Below, piece after piece: positions 17,922 to 26,573 of a stretch of DNA of 64,000 nucleotides; position 1 is the stretch's first letter; each line of letters opens with the position of its first letter. A program made the translations under genes and the position numbers. The notes under the pieces are model-generated. The model searched no databases. It was not told the DNA's origin and worked only from the letters and a program-made list of their open reading frames with translations. Source of the stretch: an uncultured Alteromonadaceae bacterium (GTDB lineage Bacteria; Pseudomonadota; Gammaproteobacteria; Enterobacterales; Alteromonadaceae); contig CANNDC010000001.1 in assembly GCA_947503265.1 (NCBI GenBank), positions 1 through 64,000 on the forward strand. Direction: 5' to 3'.

Positions 17922-18077
17922 ATGCGCGATAAAATTAAATTAGTTTCTTCAGCCGGTACTGGTTACTACTACACCACTGATAAGAACAAGCGAAATATGC
18001 CTGGTAAAATGGAGATCAAAAAGTTTGATCCTAAAGTACGCAAGCACGTTATGTTCAAGGAAGCCAAGATCAAGTAA
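17922..18077 (+). CDS. rpmG: 50S ribosomal protein L33
   Basis: 51 residues ([20 protein letters not shown]... ending FKEAKIK). This is the form without the CxxC zinc pairs, as in E. coli. It follows rpmB after 11 bases with an AAGGA ribosome-binding site, and is followed by an intrinsic terminator. Confidence 0.97.
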   Translation: MRDKIKLVSSAGTGYYYTTDKNKRNMPGKMEIKKFDPKVRKHVMFKEAKIK

Positions 18078-18101
18078 AACTTACTTGTTTTGTCTCCCGA
18101 A

Positions 18102-18126
18102 AAGCCCGGTTTAAGCCGGGTTTTTT
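18102..18126 (+). terminator. Intrinsic terminator of rpmB-rpmG
   Basis: AAGCCCGG pairs with CCGGGTTT around the loop TTTAAG and runs into six T's. It lies 25 bases after the rpmG stop. Confidence 0.9.
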
Positions 18127-18213
18127 GCGTTTAATACGCTAATATCAGTTCGCTTCCTTTTAAACCACTTTGCCATTATATTTAGGCATCTCAATTAGCT
18201 ACTAATTTTTCAC

Positions 18214-18672
18214 ATGATTCGTTTATCCCGAAAAGCTTGGAATAACATCATCATCTTTGCCATGTTGTTGATGATTTTTTTATTCAATACTACCAACAAC
18301 ATTCTTGTTGGCTCAGGGGATGACCAACAATCGATCGGTTTGCTTCCTGAACATGCTGTATTGATGACACTTGAAAGCAACGGCATTGAGATCCAGCGGA
18401 TAGGAACGGGTTGGCGAGTTAATCCTAATGCCGAGATGTCGACACAAAAGATTTCTAATCTTGTTACTCACTGGCAACAATCAACCATGTCTCCAACAAG
18501 TTCAGCAGATGTATCTGATCAGCCAGTGATTGTAGTCGCCTGGTTAGCGGGAACGGAAAATGGGTTGGTATATCAATTCCATCAAAACGACCAAGATGTG
18601 AAGGTTCAGGTCAATGGTGATTGGTTTGTGATTGAAAACGCCAATATCAATGACTATGTCATCCCTCTCTAA
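18214..18672 (+). CDS. Hypothetical single-pass membrane protein upstream of mutM
   Basis: 152 residues. A positively charged N-terminus (MIRLSRKAWNN) precedes a transmembrane helix (residues about 12-26), after which an alpha/beta-looking domain of about 110 residues presumably faces the periplasm (WRVNPNAEMSTQKISNLVTHWQQ, VVAWLAGTENGLVYQFHQ). I do not recognise the family. It ends 32 bases before mutM on the same strand, so the two may be co-transcribed. No promoter or strong Shine-Dalgarno is obvious. Confidence 0.7.
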   Translation: MIRLSRKAWNNIIIFAMLLMIFLFNTTNNILVGSGDDQQSIGLLPEHAVLMTLESNGIEIQRIGTGWRVNPNAEMSTQKISNLVTHWQQSTMSPTSSADVSDQPVIVVAWLAGTENGLVYQFHQNDQDVKVQVNGDWFVIENANINDYVIPL

Positions 18673-18704
18673 TTTGTATTCAGATTCTAAAAGGACCAGA
18701 CCCC

Positions 18705-19517
18705 GTGCCTGAGTTACCAGAAGTTGAAGTTAGTCGTATGGGTATAACACCGCATATGATCAATCAGACCATTGATAAAGTTGTCGTGCGAAATCGTCAG
18801 TTGCGATGGCCCGTACCAGATGAAGTCCATCAAACTGAAGGATTGACGATTGACAAAATTAGTCGTCGAGCAAAGTACTTACTGATTGAAACCAAGGTCG
18901 GCAGCATAATTTTGCATTTAGGCATGTCTGGTAGGTTGAAAGTTGTCCCAACCAACACGCCGTTACAGAAACACGATCATATCGATATACAGATGACTAG
19001 CGGCCATTGTCTGCGCCTTAATGATGCTCGTCGATTTGGTGCTTGTTTATGGCAAAGTAAAGACGAGATTTCTCACACCTTATTTTCAAACCTCGGCCCA
19101 GAACCACTTACCGAAGACTTTGATGGTCAACGATTGTTTGATATGTCACGAGGGAAACAGGTCGCCGTGAAAAATTTTATTATGGCTAACAATATTGTTG
19201 TAGGTGTCGGCAATATTTATGCGAATGAATCGCTATTTATTGCAGGTATCGATCCGAGGAAGAGTGCAGGTAAAATCAGTAAAAAACGCTATCTAAACTT
19301 GGCAATTATTATTAAGCAAGTATTGGAAAAAGCCATTCAACAAGGCGGGACTACGTTGAAAGACTTTGCACAAGCAGATGGCAGCCCGGGTTACTTTGCC
19401 CAAGAGTTGTTGGTCTATGGCCGCACGGGTGAAAAATGCGTGAAATGTGAAACCACGATTGAGTCGGTAACTATTGGACAACGAAATACTTTTTTCTGTA
19501 AACAGTGCCAAAAATAG
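18705..19517 (+). CDS. mutM: Formamidopyrimidine-DNA glycosylase (Fpg)
   Basis: 270 residues, starting with GTG (PELPEVEVSR after the initiator), where the N-terminal proline is the catalytic nucleophile and E3 assists. The helix-two-turn-helix and the C-terminal zinc finger (CVKC...CKQC) are present. It excises 8-oxoguanine and formamidopyrimidines and nicks the abasic site. AAGGAC lies 9 bases upstream of the GTG. Neighbour order rpmB-rpmG-mutM-coaD is as in E. coli, with one added membrane-protein gene. Confidence 0.97.
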   Translation: MPELPEVEVSRMGITPHMINQTIDKVVVRNRQLRWPVPDEVHQTEGLTIDKISRRAKYLLIETKVGSIILHLGMSGRLKVVPTNTPLQKHDHIDIQMTSGHCLRLNDARRFGACLWQSKDEISHTLFSNLGPEPLTEDFDGQRLFDMSRGKQVAVKNFIMANNIVVGVGNIYANESLFIAGIDPRKSAGKISKKRYLNLAIIIKQVLEKAIQQGGTTLKDFAQADGSPGYFAQELLVYGRTGEKCVKCETTIESVTIGQRNTFFCKQCQK

Positions 19518-19561
19518 TTAAAAGTTGGATTTATTGATGACAAGCTTCGTCATTCACTTTG

Positions 19562-19580
19562 AACGACAAGGTCGTTTTAT
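19562..19580 (+). terminator. Weak terminator-like hairpin after mutM
   Basis: AACGAC (19562-19567) and GTCGTT (19571-19576) form a short stem with a 3-base loop, followed by a T-rich TTTATT. Short, but placed 45 bases after mutM and before the decayed MITE. Confidence 0.45.
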
Positions 19581-19597
19581 TGTTCGACAGTAGCAAC

Positions 19598-19785
19598 AAT
19601 CTGACCTCTTGTTAAACGTTCTAGCTGCTGTTTTTCCCTATTACTGCGTTAAATTTGTTTACAATAGGCTGTCTATTGATGCACAAATTTGCCTTGTACT
19701 AGAAAAAATCGCTAGCTGTAACCTAATATAAAATTAAGAAATATAATTCAATGTGTTAGCTAATTTCTTATCCATAGTTCAGGTT
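19598..19785. mobile_element. Decayed copy of the 195-bp MITE (copy 3, about 188 bp)
   Basis: It shares the core GTTCTAGCTGCTRTTTTTCC..., ATTACTGCGTTAAAT, ACAAATTTGCCTTGTACTAG and the right end TAGCTAATTTCTTATCCATAGTTCAGGTT-type sequence with the two intact copies. It has many substitutions, an eroded left terminal repeat (AATCTGACCTCTTGTTAA) and a deletion next to it. No flanking target duplication remains. It fills most of the 336-base gap between mutM and coaD. Confidence 0.78.
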
Positions 19786-19853
19786 AAATAAACGTAGTGC
19801 AAAGAGGACTTTCTCACTGCTCAAACAACGTCAGTAAATATCGAGTTGGGTAG

Positions 19854-20369
<516 letters not shown>

Positions 20370-20507
20370 TCAAGCTTATAATAGACCGATCAATAATTCC
20401 AAGTGCTTTAACAATAATAACTTTCATATAAACCTTGGTAATACATAAGCATAAGCTCAACACTATGTCAGGCTTGTGTTTCGCGGGAATCTTAAGGAGT
20501 AAAATAA

Positions 20508-21974
20508 GTGGTATTTAAAGGACTAGGTCTAATTCCCCTAGTGTTGTCTGTAGTTTGTTGCTTATTCTCATTAAAAATCAATGCTTCCCCATGGGTAGGA
20601 ACGACAGATCCTCAGTTGCACTATGACCTACAAATTTTAGTTGATCATGGACATCTACAAGCTTCAGTCACTAGCTATCCGATTCCATGGAAAGGGATTG
20701 CAAAACAACTCGATCAACTTAACTTCAATGAAATGTCAAAAATTGCGGCAATTTCTGCAAGACGTTTAAAACATTATTCAATCTTGTTGCAAAGAAAGGC
20801 CTCACGTTCTTCAGTAACCCTATATGGGGGAACAGATCGAAGTCGTTTTGCTAGTTTTGATGGCCAGCAAGGAGAAAAGTGGCGAATTAACACAACAACC
20901 GAAACGCGATTCAAGCGCCTTGCTGCGAAAATCTCGGTAAATTACGAAACAAATGGTGAAACGAACTTTGACCAAAGTTACATTGCCTATCAATTTGGCG
21001 ACTTTAACTTACGTTTAGGATCGATAGATCAATGGTGGGGACCTGCACACTCAAATAGTTTAGTGCTTTCTAATAATGCCCGTCCTATTCCGACTCTTGC
21101 ACTATCTAAGTCATCTGCAACTGCATCAGAGTCACCCTGGCTCTCTTTCTTAGGGCCTTGGTATGCCACAGCCCAAGTCGGTCAGTTGGAAGACAGCCGC
21201 AGTGTGCCAGATGCTAAAATTTGGGCCACACGATTCACCAGTCAACCTATTACTGGATTGGAAATAGGCTTGTCTTGGGTCGCGATTTGGGGTGGTGAAA
21301 ACCAGCCTGATAGATTCAGTGATTTCTTCAAAGTATTGACGTTTAGGGAGCGTTGCAGTGACGGTAGCGATTCCTGTGAGCCGGAGTTAGAGACTCGCAT
21401 TGGCAGTCATTTAGGAGGACTTGACTTCAAATACACCTTCAATGCATTTGATAGACCAGTAAGTCTCTATTCTCAGTTCATTGATGAAGGTGAGTCAAGC
21501 GAGTTTAATGCCAGTAATACCGCTTCTACATTTGGTCTTTCAAGCTATCTGGCGGGGGCAAAAGTCTATTTAGAGTATAGCGATACCAACGTTGCTTGTT
21601 CAGAAGCGGTAAACGATATTACAAGCTGTTTTTACGAAAGTGGCACCTATTCTTCCGGATATCGATACTACCGCAGACAATTGACGGAGAGTATCGATGC
21701 CGAAGCGCAAATGTGGTCAATAGGCTATCTTCGCCATTTTTCTGATGGTGATGTCATTGAGCTGGCGCTAAGACATATAGATCTAGACAATCAAAATCAG
21801 TTGGAAATGCCTCTTGTGTCGACTGAAAAGATATTTCAACTAAGTGGTTATTACCAAACGGTTTGGCAAGATTGGCAACTGAAGCTTGGTGGTGTGCTTG
21901 ACTCTAGTGATACACGAGAGCAGGGCATTGACCATGACGCCATGATTTTTGCCGAATTAAAATACAGCTTGTAA
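20508..21974 (+). CDS. Wzi-family capsule assembly outer-membrane protein
   Basis: 488 residues with a signal peptide (cleavage near INA-SP, residue about 27). The N-terminal periplasmic helical part starts SPWVGTTDPQLHYDLQILVDHG, and the C-terminal half is beta-rich, ending in an aromatic-alternating strand (MIFAELKYSL). The block LRLGSIDQWWGPAHSNSLVLS matches the conserved region of Wzi-like proteins. Wzi anchors group 1 capsule to the E. coli surface; homologues outside capsule loci may bind other exopolysaccharide. GTG start with AAGGAG upstream. It stands alone between coaD and a set of glycosyltransferases. Confidence 0.85.
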   Translation: MVFKGLGLIPLVLSVVCCLFSLKINASPWVGTTDPQLHYDLQILVDHGHLQASVTSYPIPWKGIAKQLDQLNFNEMSKIAAISARRLKHYSILLQRKASRSSVTLYGGTDRSRFASFDGQQGEKWRINTTTETRFKRLAAKISVNYETNGETNFDQSYIAYQFGDFNLRLGSIDQWWGPAHSNSLVLSNNARPIPTLALSKSSATASESPWLSFLGPWYATAQVGQLEDSRSVPDAKIWATRFTSQPITGLEIGLSWVAIWGGENQPDRFSDFFKVLTFRERCSDGSDSCEPELETRIGSHLGGLDFKYTFNAFDRPVSLYSQFIDEGESSEFNASNTASTFGLSSYLAGAKVYLEYSDTNVACSEAVNDITSCFYESGTYSSGYRYYRRQLTESIDAEAQMWSIGYLRHFSDGDVIELALRHIDLDNQNQLEMPLVSTEKIFQLSGYYQTVWQDWQLKLGGVLDSSDTREQGIDHDAMIFAELKYSL

Positions 21975-22051
21975 ATCGTTTACTTGGTTAGGTTTACCTG
22001 CATAAAAGCGACACTTGGCCCTTGTTTTGAGGGCGGCTGACTGCCAGTTTT

Positions 22052-22091
22052 TTCAGTTTAGGTGCTGTGCTTTCAATTTAGGTGCCGCACT
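22052..22091. repeat. Two 20-bp tandem units at the 3' end of a glycosyltransferase gene
   Basis: TTCAGTTTAGGTGCTGTGCT (22052-22071) is followed by TTCAATTTAGGTGCCGCACT (22072-22091), 16 of 20 bases alike. The stop codon of the minus-strand gene (22073-22075) lies in the second unit, so the duplication sits at the C-terminus. Confidence 0.55.
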
Positions 22092-22966
22092 CTCAATTTT
22101 GGAAATAGTTTGTCTGCTGCTAGCTTCATTTTTCGGTTTAAATTCTGACGTCTATATTGAATCGGCAGTTCACTCAATTTGATTTTACGAAATGCCTGCA
22201 TCATTTGTTGCTCGTTTCTTTGTTCATAAAAAGAGTCGCAAATAAAATTACCAATTAAATCGTCCCAAATTGGTTTGCTTCCCCAATAGTGCATAATTTC
22301 TTTTTCAGTGAATAAGACCTCTTTATATCGCCCTAAAACCATAGAAAATGCTAGTTGCTCAAGGTAAGTTTTGTCTGCTTTTGTTGCACAAAGCAGATCG
22401 CAGATTTCAACACATTCCTGTACAAGTGAAAAAGCTGTTTGTTTGGGCAAACCAATAACATCTGCGTTATACATACAAGTATGTTGAGTAAAGGTGTAAT
22501 TTGAAAAAGATTTGCCATTTAAATGCTTAAATAGATTTTTTTGGCCGCTTCCTTTGTTTTCAGAGATAACTCCCTCATTGGTATGCATTAAAGAATACCC
22601 AGAGGATAAGGTACGATTTAGATTCTGTAGCGGGTTAATCGCTACTGTATCAGAATCAAAATAAAGTATATTTGAATCCGAGTACAGGCTCACGCAATGC
22701 TCAATGGCTTTAATTTTAATTCGCCACATAAAATTGTGAGTGCCAGACCAATCTTTCAATACGTCAGACGTTAGACGGACAAGGCGGCAATAATTTTTAG
22801 CAAATAAGAATCGCTGTGGAGAGTCCGTCATAACCACAATAGCCACGTCTTTTTCATTGAATTGTTTTATAGATAGTGCTGAAAACAAGATTTGTCTAAC
22901 GATGTCTTTTCTTTCTCCAAAGGCTAAATAGACGACGGTTAATTTATCCAAAATATGCTCTTCCAT
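22073..22966 (-). CDS. Putative glycosyltransferase with DxD motif (GT-A fold)
   Basis: 297 residues. The N-terminus LTVVYLAFGERKDIVRQILFSALSI looks like a nucleotide-sugar-binding Rossmann start, and ILYFDSDTVAI supplies the DxD metal/nucleotide-sugar motif, as in GT8-like enzymes. Later blocks (NYTFTQHTCMYNADVIGLP, IMHYWGSKP) are also reminiscent of these transferases. I do not recognise the exact family. Likely acts on a surface polysaccharide or LPS core, given the neighbouring waaE-like, kdkA and waaA genes. A TTG at about 22948 (MDKLTVVY) preceded by GGAAGAG is an alternative start. The stop lies in a short tandem repeat. Confidence 0.65.
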   Translation of the reverse strand: MEEHILDKLTVVYLAFGERKDIVRQILFSALSIKQFNEKDVAIVVMTDSPQRFLFAKNYCRLVRLTSDVLKDWSGTHNFMWRIKIKAIEHCVSLYSDSNILYFDSDTVAINPLQNLNRTLSSGYSLMHTNEGVISENKGSGQKNLFKHLNGKSFSNYTFTQHTCMYNADVIGLPKQTAFSLVQECVEICDLLCATKADKTYLEQLAFSMVLGRYKEVLFTEKEIMHYWGSKPIWDDLIGNFICDSFYEQRNEQQMMQAFRKIKLSELPIQYRRQNLNRKMKLAADKLFPKLRVRHLN

Positions 22967-23113
22967 GAAATAATGTGGGAGTATTTAAATTACCCGTTAA
23001 TCTAGTGCAATCAGATGACGAATACTGTTCAAGGTTTTAGTTACTTTGTAATTATTTGTAGCCAATCACTATTTTCATCGACTATATAATTTCATCGTAT
23101 TAAACTTTCGACC

Positions 23114-23884
23114 ATGAACAGAAAAAAAATATCGTGTTTTATCATCGTCTGTAATGAAGCGGATCGTATTGAAAGTTGCCTCAAACCTCTTCAGGGGTGG
23201 GTTGATCAACTGATCGTATTGGATTCTGGTAGTACAGATAACACAGTTGAAATTGCAGAAAAATATGCTGATAAAGTTTATCAAACTGATTGGCCCGGTT
23301 TCGGCCCGCAAAGAAATCGGGCGCTTGGTTATTGCCAGTATGATTGGGTGATGAATATAGATGCCGATGAAATCGTTTCAGAAGCATTGAAGCAAGAGAT
23401 TGACGACACTTTGTCGCACGATATTGGTGATGTGACCATGTTAGAAATTCCTTGGCATACCTATCTTTTTGGCAAGCCGTTGAAGCGCGGTCGTTATGCT
23501 TCACCACAAGGAAAAATTTTCCTCAAGGCAGGTGCAAATTTTAAAGATCGCAGTGTGCATGAGTCTTTAGAAATGCCGATTAAAAAAATAAAAGTACTCA
23601 ACAATGCTTTAGCTCACTACAGTTGGCGTGATTACTACCATGCTCAAGAAAAGCATTTGAAATACGGTGTGTTGGGAGCACAAGAAAAACGTAAGAAAGG
23701 CAAAAAATCCTCGCTCAGTTTTGCCGTATTGCGCTTTTTTGTCGATTTTACTCAGCAATATATCTTTCGGCTTGGCTTCTTAGATGGAAAACGCGGTTTT
23801 TTAATGGCAATTATTTTGGGTCAATACGCGTTTCATAAATACGCCGCACTTTGGTCAATCGAACAACAAGAAAAGCACCCATGA
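23114..23884 (+). CDS. waaE: Family 2 glycosyltransferase, WaaE/KdtX-like
   Basis: 256 residues: N-terminal GT2 fold (ISCFIIVCNEADRIESCLKPL, VLDSGSTDNTVEIAEKYADKV, MNIDADEIVS), with the DAD metal-binding motif, and a C-terminal hydrophobic/basic segment (RFFVDFTQQYIFRLGFLDGKRGFLMAIILGQYAFHKYAALW) typical of WaaE-type beta-1,4-glucosyltransferases of the LPS inner core. It overlaps the next transferase by four bases (ATGA). Confidence 0.85.
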   Translation: MNRKKISCFIIVCNEADRIESCLKPLQGWVDQLIVLDSGSTDNTVEIAEKYADKVYQTDWPGFGPQRNRALGYCQYDWVMNIDADEIVSEALKQEIDDTLSHDIGDVTMLEIPWHTYLFGKPLKRGRYASPQGKIFLKAGANFKDRSVHESLEMPIKKIKVLNNALAHYSWRDYYHAQEKHLKYGVLGAQEKRKKGKKSSLSFAVLRFFVDFTQQYIFRLGFLDGKRGFLMAIILGQYAFHKYAALWSIEQQEKHP

Positions 23885-24648
23885 AACATACTCCCATCAG
23901 TGTTTTCATTATTACTCTCAACGAGCAGCAACATCTGCAAGAGGTATTAATGTCTGTGCAATGTTTTGATGAGGTTGTATTAGTTGATTCAGGAAGTACA
24001 GATTCAACAGTGGAGATTGCACAAGCCTTTGGATGTAAAGTTGTACATCAAGATTGGCTTGGCTTTGCCAAGCAAAAAGCCCATGCCATGTCGCTGTGTA
24101 AGAATAAATGGGTATTCAATATAGATGGAGATGAAGTGTTGAGCGATGAACTCGCAAAACAAATTCAAACTCTAGTCGACGAAAATACAGCCGACGCGTT
24201 TAAACTTTATTTTGAGGATCTTTTCTGGGGCCAGCCTATGTCGGCATCATCAGCTAAGCGCTCGATTATAAGAGTTTATAACAAAGAGAAAGTATCCTTT
24301 CCTACCAATCGTCTTGTACATGAAAATGTCGTTTTAGATTCTGGTTCAGTGGTCAAAGATGTTAAGGAACGAGTTAAACATTATGGCTATCACAGTACCG
24401 ACATTTTGATGTCAAAGCAGAACAGTTATTCATCTTTAAAAGCACAAGAAAAATTCAATAAGGGGGCTAAGCCATCAATAATCAAATTGCTTTTTATTTT
24501 CCCTTTGATGTTCATTAAAGAATATTTTCTTCGACGAATGTTCTTGTCTGGTAGGCGAGGGTTAGTAACTGCTACGGTCAACGCTATGTATGGATTTTTG
24601 AAAGAAGCGAAGTTACATGAGCTTACTTATAAATCGAGAAACAAGTAA
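23881..24648 (+). CDS. Family 2 glycosyltransferase, second WaaE-like paralogue
   Basis: About 255 residues, a parallel of the preceding gene: ISVFIITLNEQQHLQEVLMSV, LVDSGSTDSTVEIAQAFGCKV, FNIDGDEVLSDEL and the C-terminal LLFIFPLMFIKEYFLRRMFLSGRRGLVTA. Here DGD replaces DAD as the metal motif. Start set at the ATG at 23881, which overlaps the upstream stop as ATGA and begins MKHTPISVFI; an upstream start at 23851 would add a non-conserved tail. Two adjacent paralogues suggest two successive core sugars. Confidence 0.85.
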   Translation: MKHTPISVFIITLNEQQHLQEVLMSVQCFDEVVLVDSGSTDSTVEIAQAFGCKVVHQDWLGFAKQKAHAMSLCKNKWVFNIDGDEVLSDELAKQIQTLVDENTADAFKLYFEDLFWGQPMSASSAKRSIIRVYNKEKVSFPTNRLVHENVVLDSGSVVKDVKERVKHYGYHSTDILMSKQNSYSSLKAQEKFNKGAKPSIIKLLFIFPLMFIKEYFLRRMFLSGRRGLVTATVNAMYGFLKEAKLHELTYKSRNK

Positions 24649-24705
24649 TTAACCTTAACTCAGGTTAAATAGACTCTCACAACAACTCAGTTTTGAGCAA
24701 CACAA

Positions 24706-25446
24706 TTAACTGCTGGAATACCCGTTTTTCAGTGTATCCCAATTCTCATCTCTAAAATGATATTCAGAGTGCTTATTTTTTTCCTTTTTTAACGACCTAG
24801 CTAATCTATCTAGATTTTCCTTCTTCCATTTCTCGCCATTTCGCGTAGCGCACTTATCAAAATCAATTAGCCATACCTTATCGTCCTTATCGAGCATGAT
24901 ATTGTGGATATTAAGATCGTGATGGTAAATTTGGTTGGTGTGAAACTTAGCGATGGTCGCACCGATACACTCCCATATCTCTGCTGACAACGGTTCAGTA
25001 AGTAAGTGCTGGTGGACGTCTTGGGCATGAGGTATTTTTTTAGTAATGATGTCTGCTTGATAATAAAACAAATTTTTTGTCACGCGAGCGGCAACGGGAG
25101 TCGGGGCTGGTAAGGTTAATTCTTTTAATTTCAATAACAAGCTCATTTCTTGCCAAGCGCGAGTGTTACTCAAACCGGTATAAAGATACTGATCTGTCAG
25201 CAATTTACCAATCAATCCCCCCCGACGGTAATGTCTTAGCACAAACTCACTCCCCGCATGCGCAAAGAAATACGTTGTGCCCCTGCCTAAAGCTGAACCA
25301 ATGATGGAGTGGTTTTTGTGCCAATATTCAGGTTCAAAATGGTCACTGGTGATTGAGTCAAATTCATCAGAATCAAACCAAATAGATTCATTCTTAGGTT
25401 GGGAGTTATGTGAACTTCGAAAGCTACTTTTAGCGACTTTTGACAT
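24706..25446 (-). CDS. kdkA: 3-deoxy-D-manno-octulosonic acid kinase
   Basis: About 246 residues with a lipopolysaccharide-kinase fold: RGTTYFFAHAGSEFVLRHYRRGGLIGKLL (nucleotide loop and lysine region), IYHHDLNIHNIMLD (catalytic HxD loop) and VWLIDFDKC (DFD metal motif). KdkA phosphorylates Kdo at O4, the cap found in Haemophilus-type inner cores with a single Kdo. Start chosen at the ATG at 25446; an upstream TTG at 25476 is possible. Divergent from the heptosyltransferase-like gene, 83 bases away. Confidence 0.9.
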   Translation of the reverse strand: MSKVAKSSFRSSHNSQPKNESIWFDSDEFDSITSDHFEPEYWHKNHSIIGSALGRGTTYFFAHAGSEFVLRHYRRGGLIGKLLTDQYLYTGLSNTRAWQEMSLLLKLKELTLPAPTPVAARVTKNLFYYQADIITKKIPHAQDVHQHLLTEPLSAEIWECIGATIAKFHTNQIYHHDLNIHNIMLDKDDKVWLIDFDKCATRNGEKWKKENLDRLARSLKKEKNKHSEYHFRDENWDTLKNGYSSS

Positions 25447-25529
25447 AGTTTGTTGAAATTGGCCTTGTTTAATCAAACAAAGTGTAATGAAATTAACGCA
25501 AGTTTGCAGCCAGAATAAGTTCAGCCTCT

Positions 25530-26573
25530 TTGAATATTAAAAAACTTTGTATTTTACGACTTTCTGCTATTGGCGATGTTTGTCACGCAGTGGCAATGGT
25601 TAATCGCATTCAAAGGCAAGCTCCAGAAATTGAAATTACCTGGATAATAGGCAGAGTCGAATATCTATTACTGAAAGACTTGCCCAATATACGTTTTGTG
25701 ATTTACGACAAAAAAGAAGGACGGGCTGCAAACAAGAAATTAAAACAGACTTTCTCTGGGGAAGAGTTTGATGTGCTATTTATTATGCAGGTGGCTTTTA
25801 GAGCAAACCTAGCTTCATTGGGAATAAAAGCGAAAACCAAGGTAGGCTTTGATTGGAATCGCAGCAAAGAATTGCATTGGTTGTTTGCCAATAAACGTAT
25901 TGCTGAGAAACCTTTTTCTCATGTTTTAGAAGGATTTATGGGCTTTGCCGATGCCATTGGTATCCCTTCTGAGAACATGGTTTCTTGGCAAATGCCCATT
26001 GCCAAAGAAGATGAAAGTTGGGCTGATTTAACCTGCAGTGAATTGAGTGATTTCGTCGTTATTAGTCCAGCAGCCAGCAAAGCTGAAAGAAATTGGTCCG
26101 CTGAAGGGTATGCACAAATAGCCGACTACATGAATAAAAAAGGACTTAAGGTAGTGCTATGCGGCGGCCCAGCAGCATTAGACAAACAAGTTGGCGACGA
26201 AATAATGAAACTATCCTCCTGTATTGCTCTTAATTTGATCGGACAAACCAGTTTGAAGCAAATGTTGTCCGTGTTAAAGCGAGCACGACTAGTTATTGCA
26301 CCTGATACTGGCCCAGCCCATATGGCAACAACAGTCGGTACTCAGGTTATTGGATTGTATGCTCACAGTAATCCAAGGCGCACTGGTCCTTATTGCAATC
26401 TAAACAATGTGGTATCGGTTTACGACGACATGATAGAACAACAGTATGGTAAGACTTGGCAAGAATTACCTTGGGGAACCAGAGCGAAAGGACAAGATCT
26501 CATGAATGAGATTTCTCTAGAAAAAGTAGTACAGCAAGTAGACGCTCTATTGGCGTTGAATACCGAAACCTAA
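25530..26573 (+). CDS. Family 9 glycosyltransferase, LPS heptosyltransferase-like
   Basis: 347 residues beginning with TTG (NIKKLCILRLSAIGDVCHAVAMVNRI), the nucleotide-heptose-binding start of the WaaC/WaaF family. The C-terminal donor site reads RLVIAPDTGPAHMATTVGTQVIGLYAHSNPRRTGP. It adds a heptose or related sugar to the LPS inner core; which position cannot be told. No in-frame ATG is available near the start. Its 3' end overlaps the convergent waaA gene by 27 bases. Confidence 0.9.
   Translation: MNIKKLCILRLSAIGDVCHAVAMVNRIQRQAPEIEITWIIGRVEYLLLKDLPNIRFVIYDKKEGRAANKKLKQTFSGEEFDVLFIMQVAFRANLASLGIKAKTKVGFDWNRSKELHWLFANKRIAEKPFSHVLEGFMGFADAIGIPSENMVSWQMPIAKEDESWADLTCSELSDFVVISPAASKAERNWSAEGYAQIADYMNKKGLKVVLCGGPAALDKQVGDEIMKLSSCIALNLIGQTSLKQMLSVLKRARLVIAPDTGPAHMATTVGTQVIGLYAHSNPRRTGPYCNLNNVVSVYDDMIEQQYGKTWQELPWGTRAKGQDLMNEISLEKVVQQVDALLALNTET

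Noticed and set aside
22000-22050. Possible terminator (GCCCTTG...TGAGGGC) after the Wzi-like gene
   Set aside because: The stem is short and the T-run is separated from it by over 10 bases.
24650-24675. AACTCAGGTTAAATAG similar to the right end of the 195-bp MITE
   Set aside because: Only about a dozen bases match, with no partner end or core; chance or a very old remnant.
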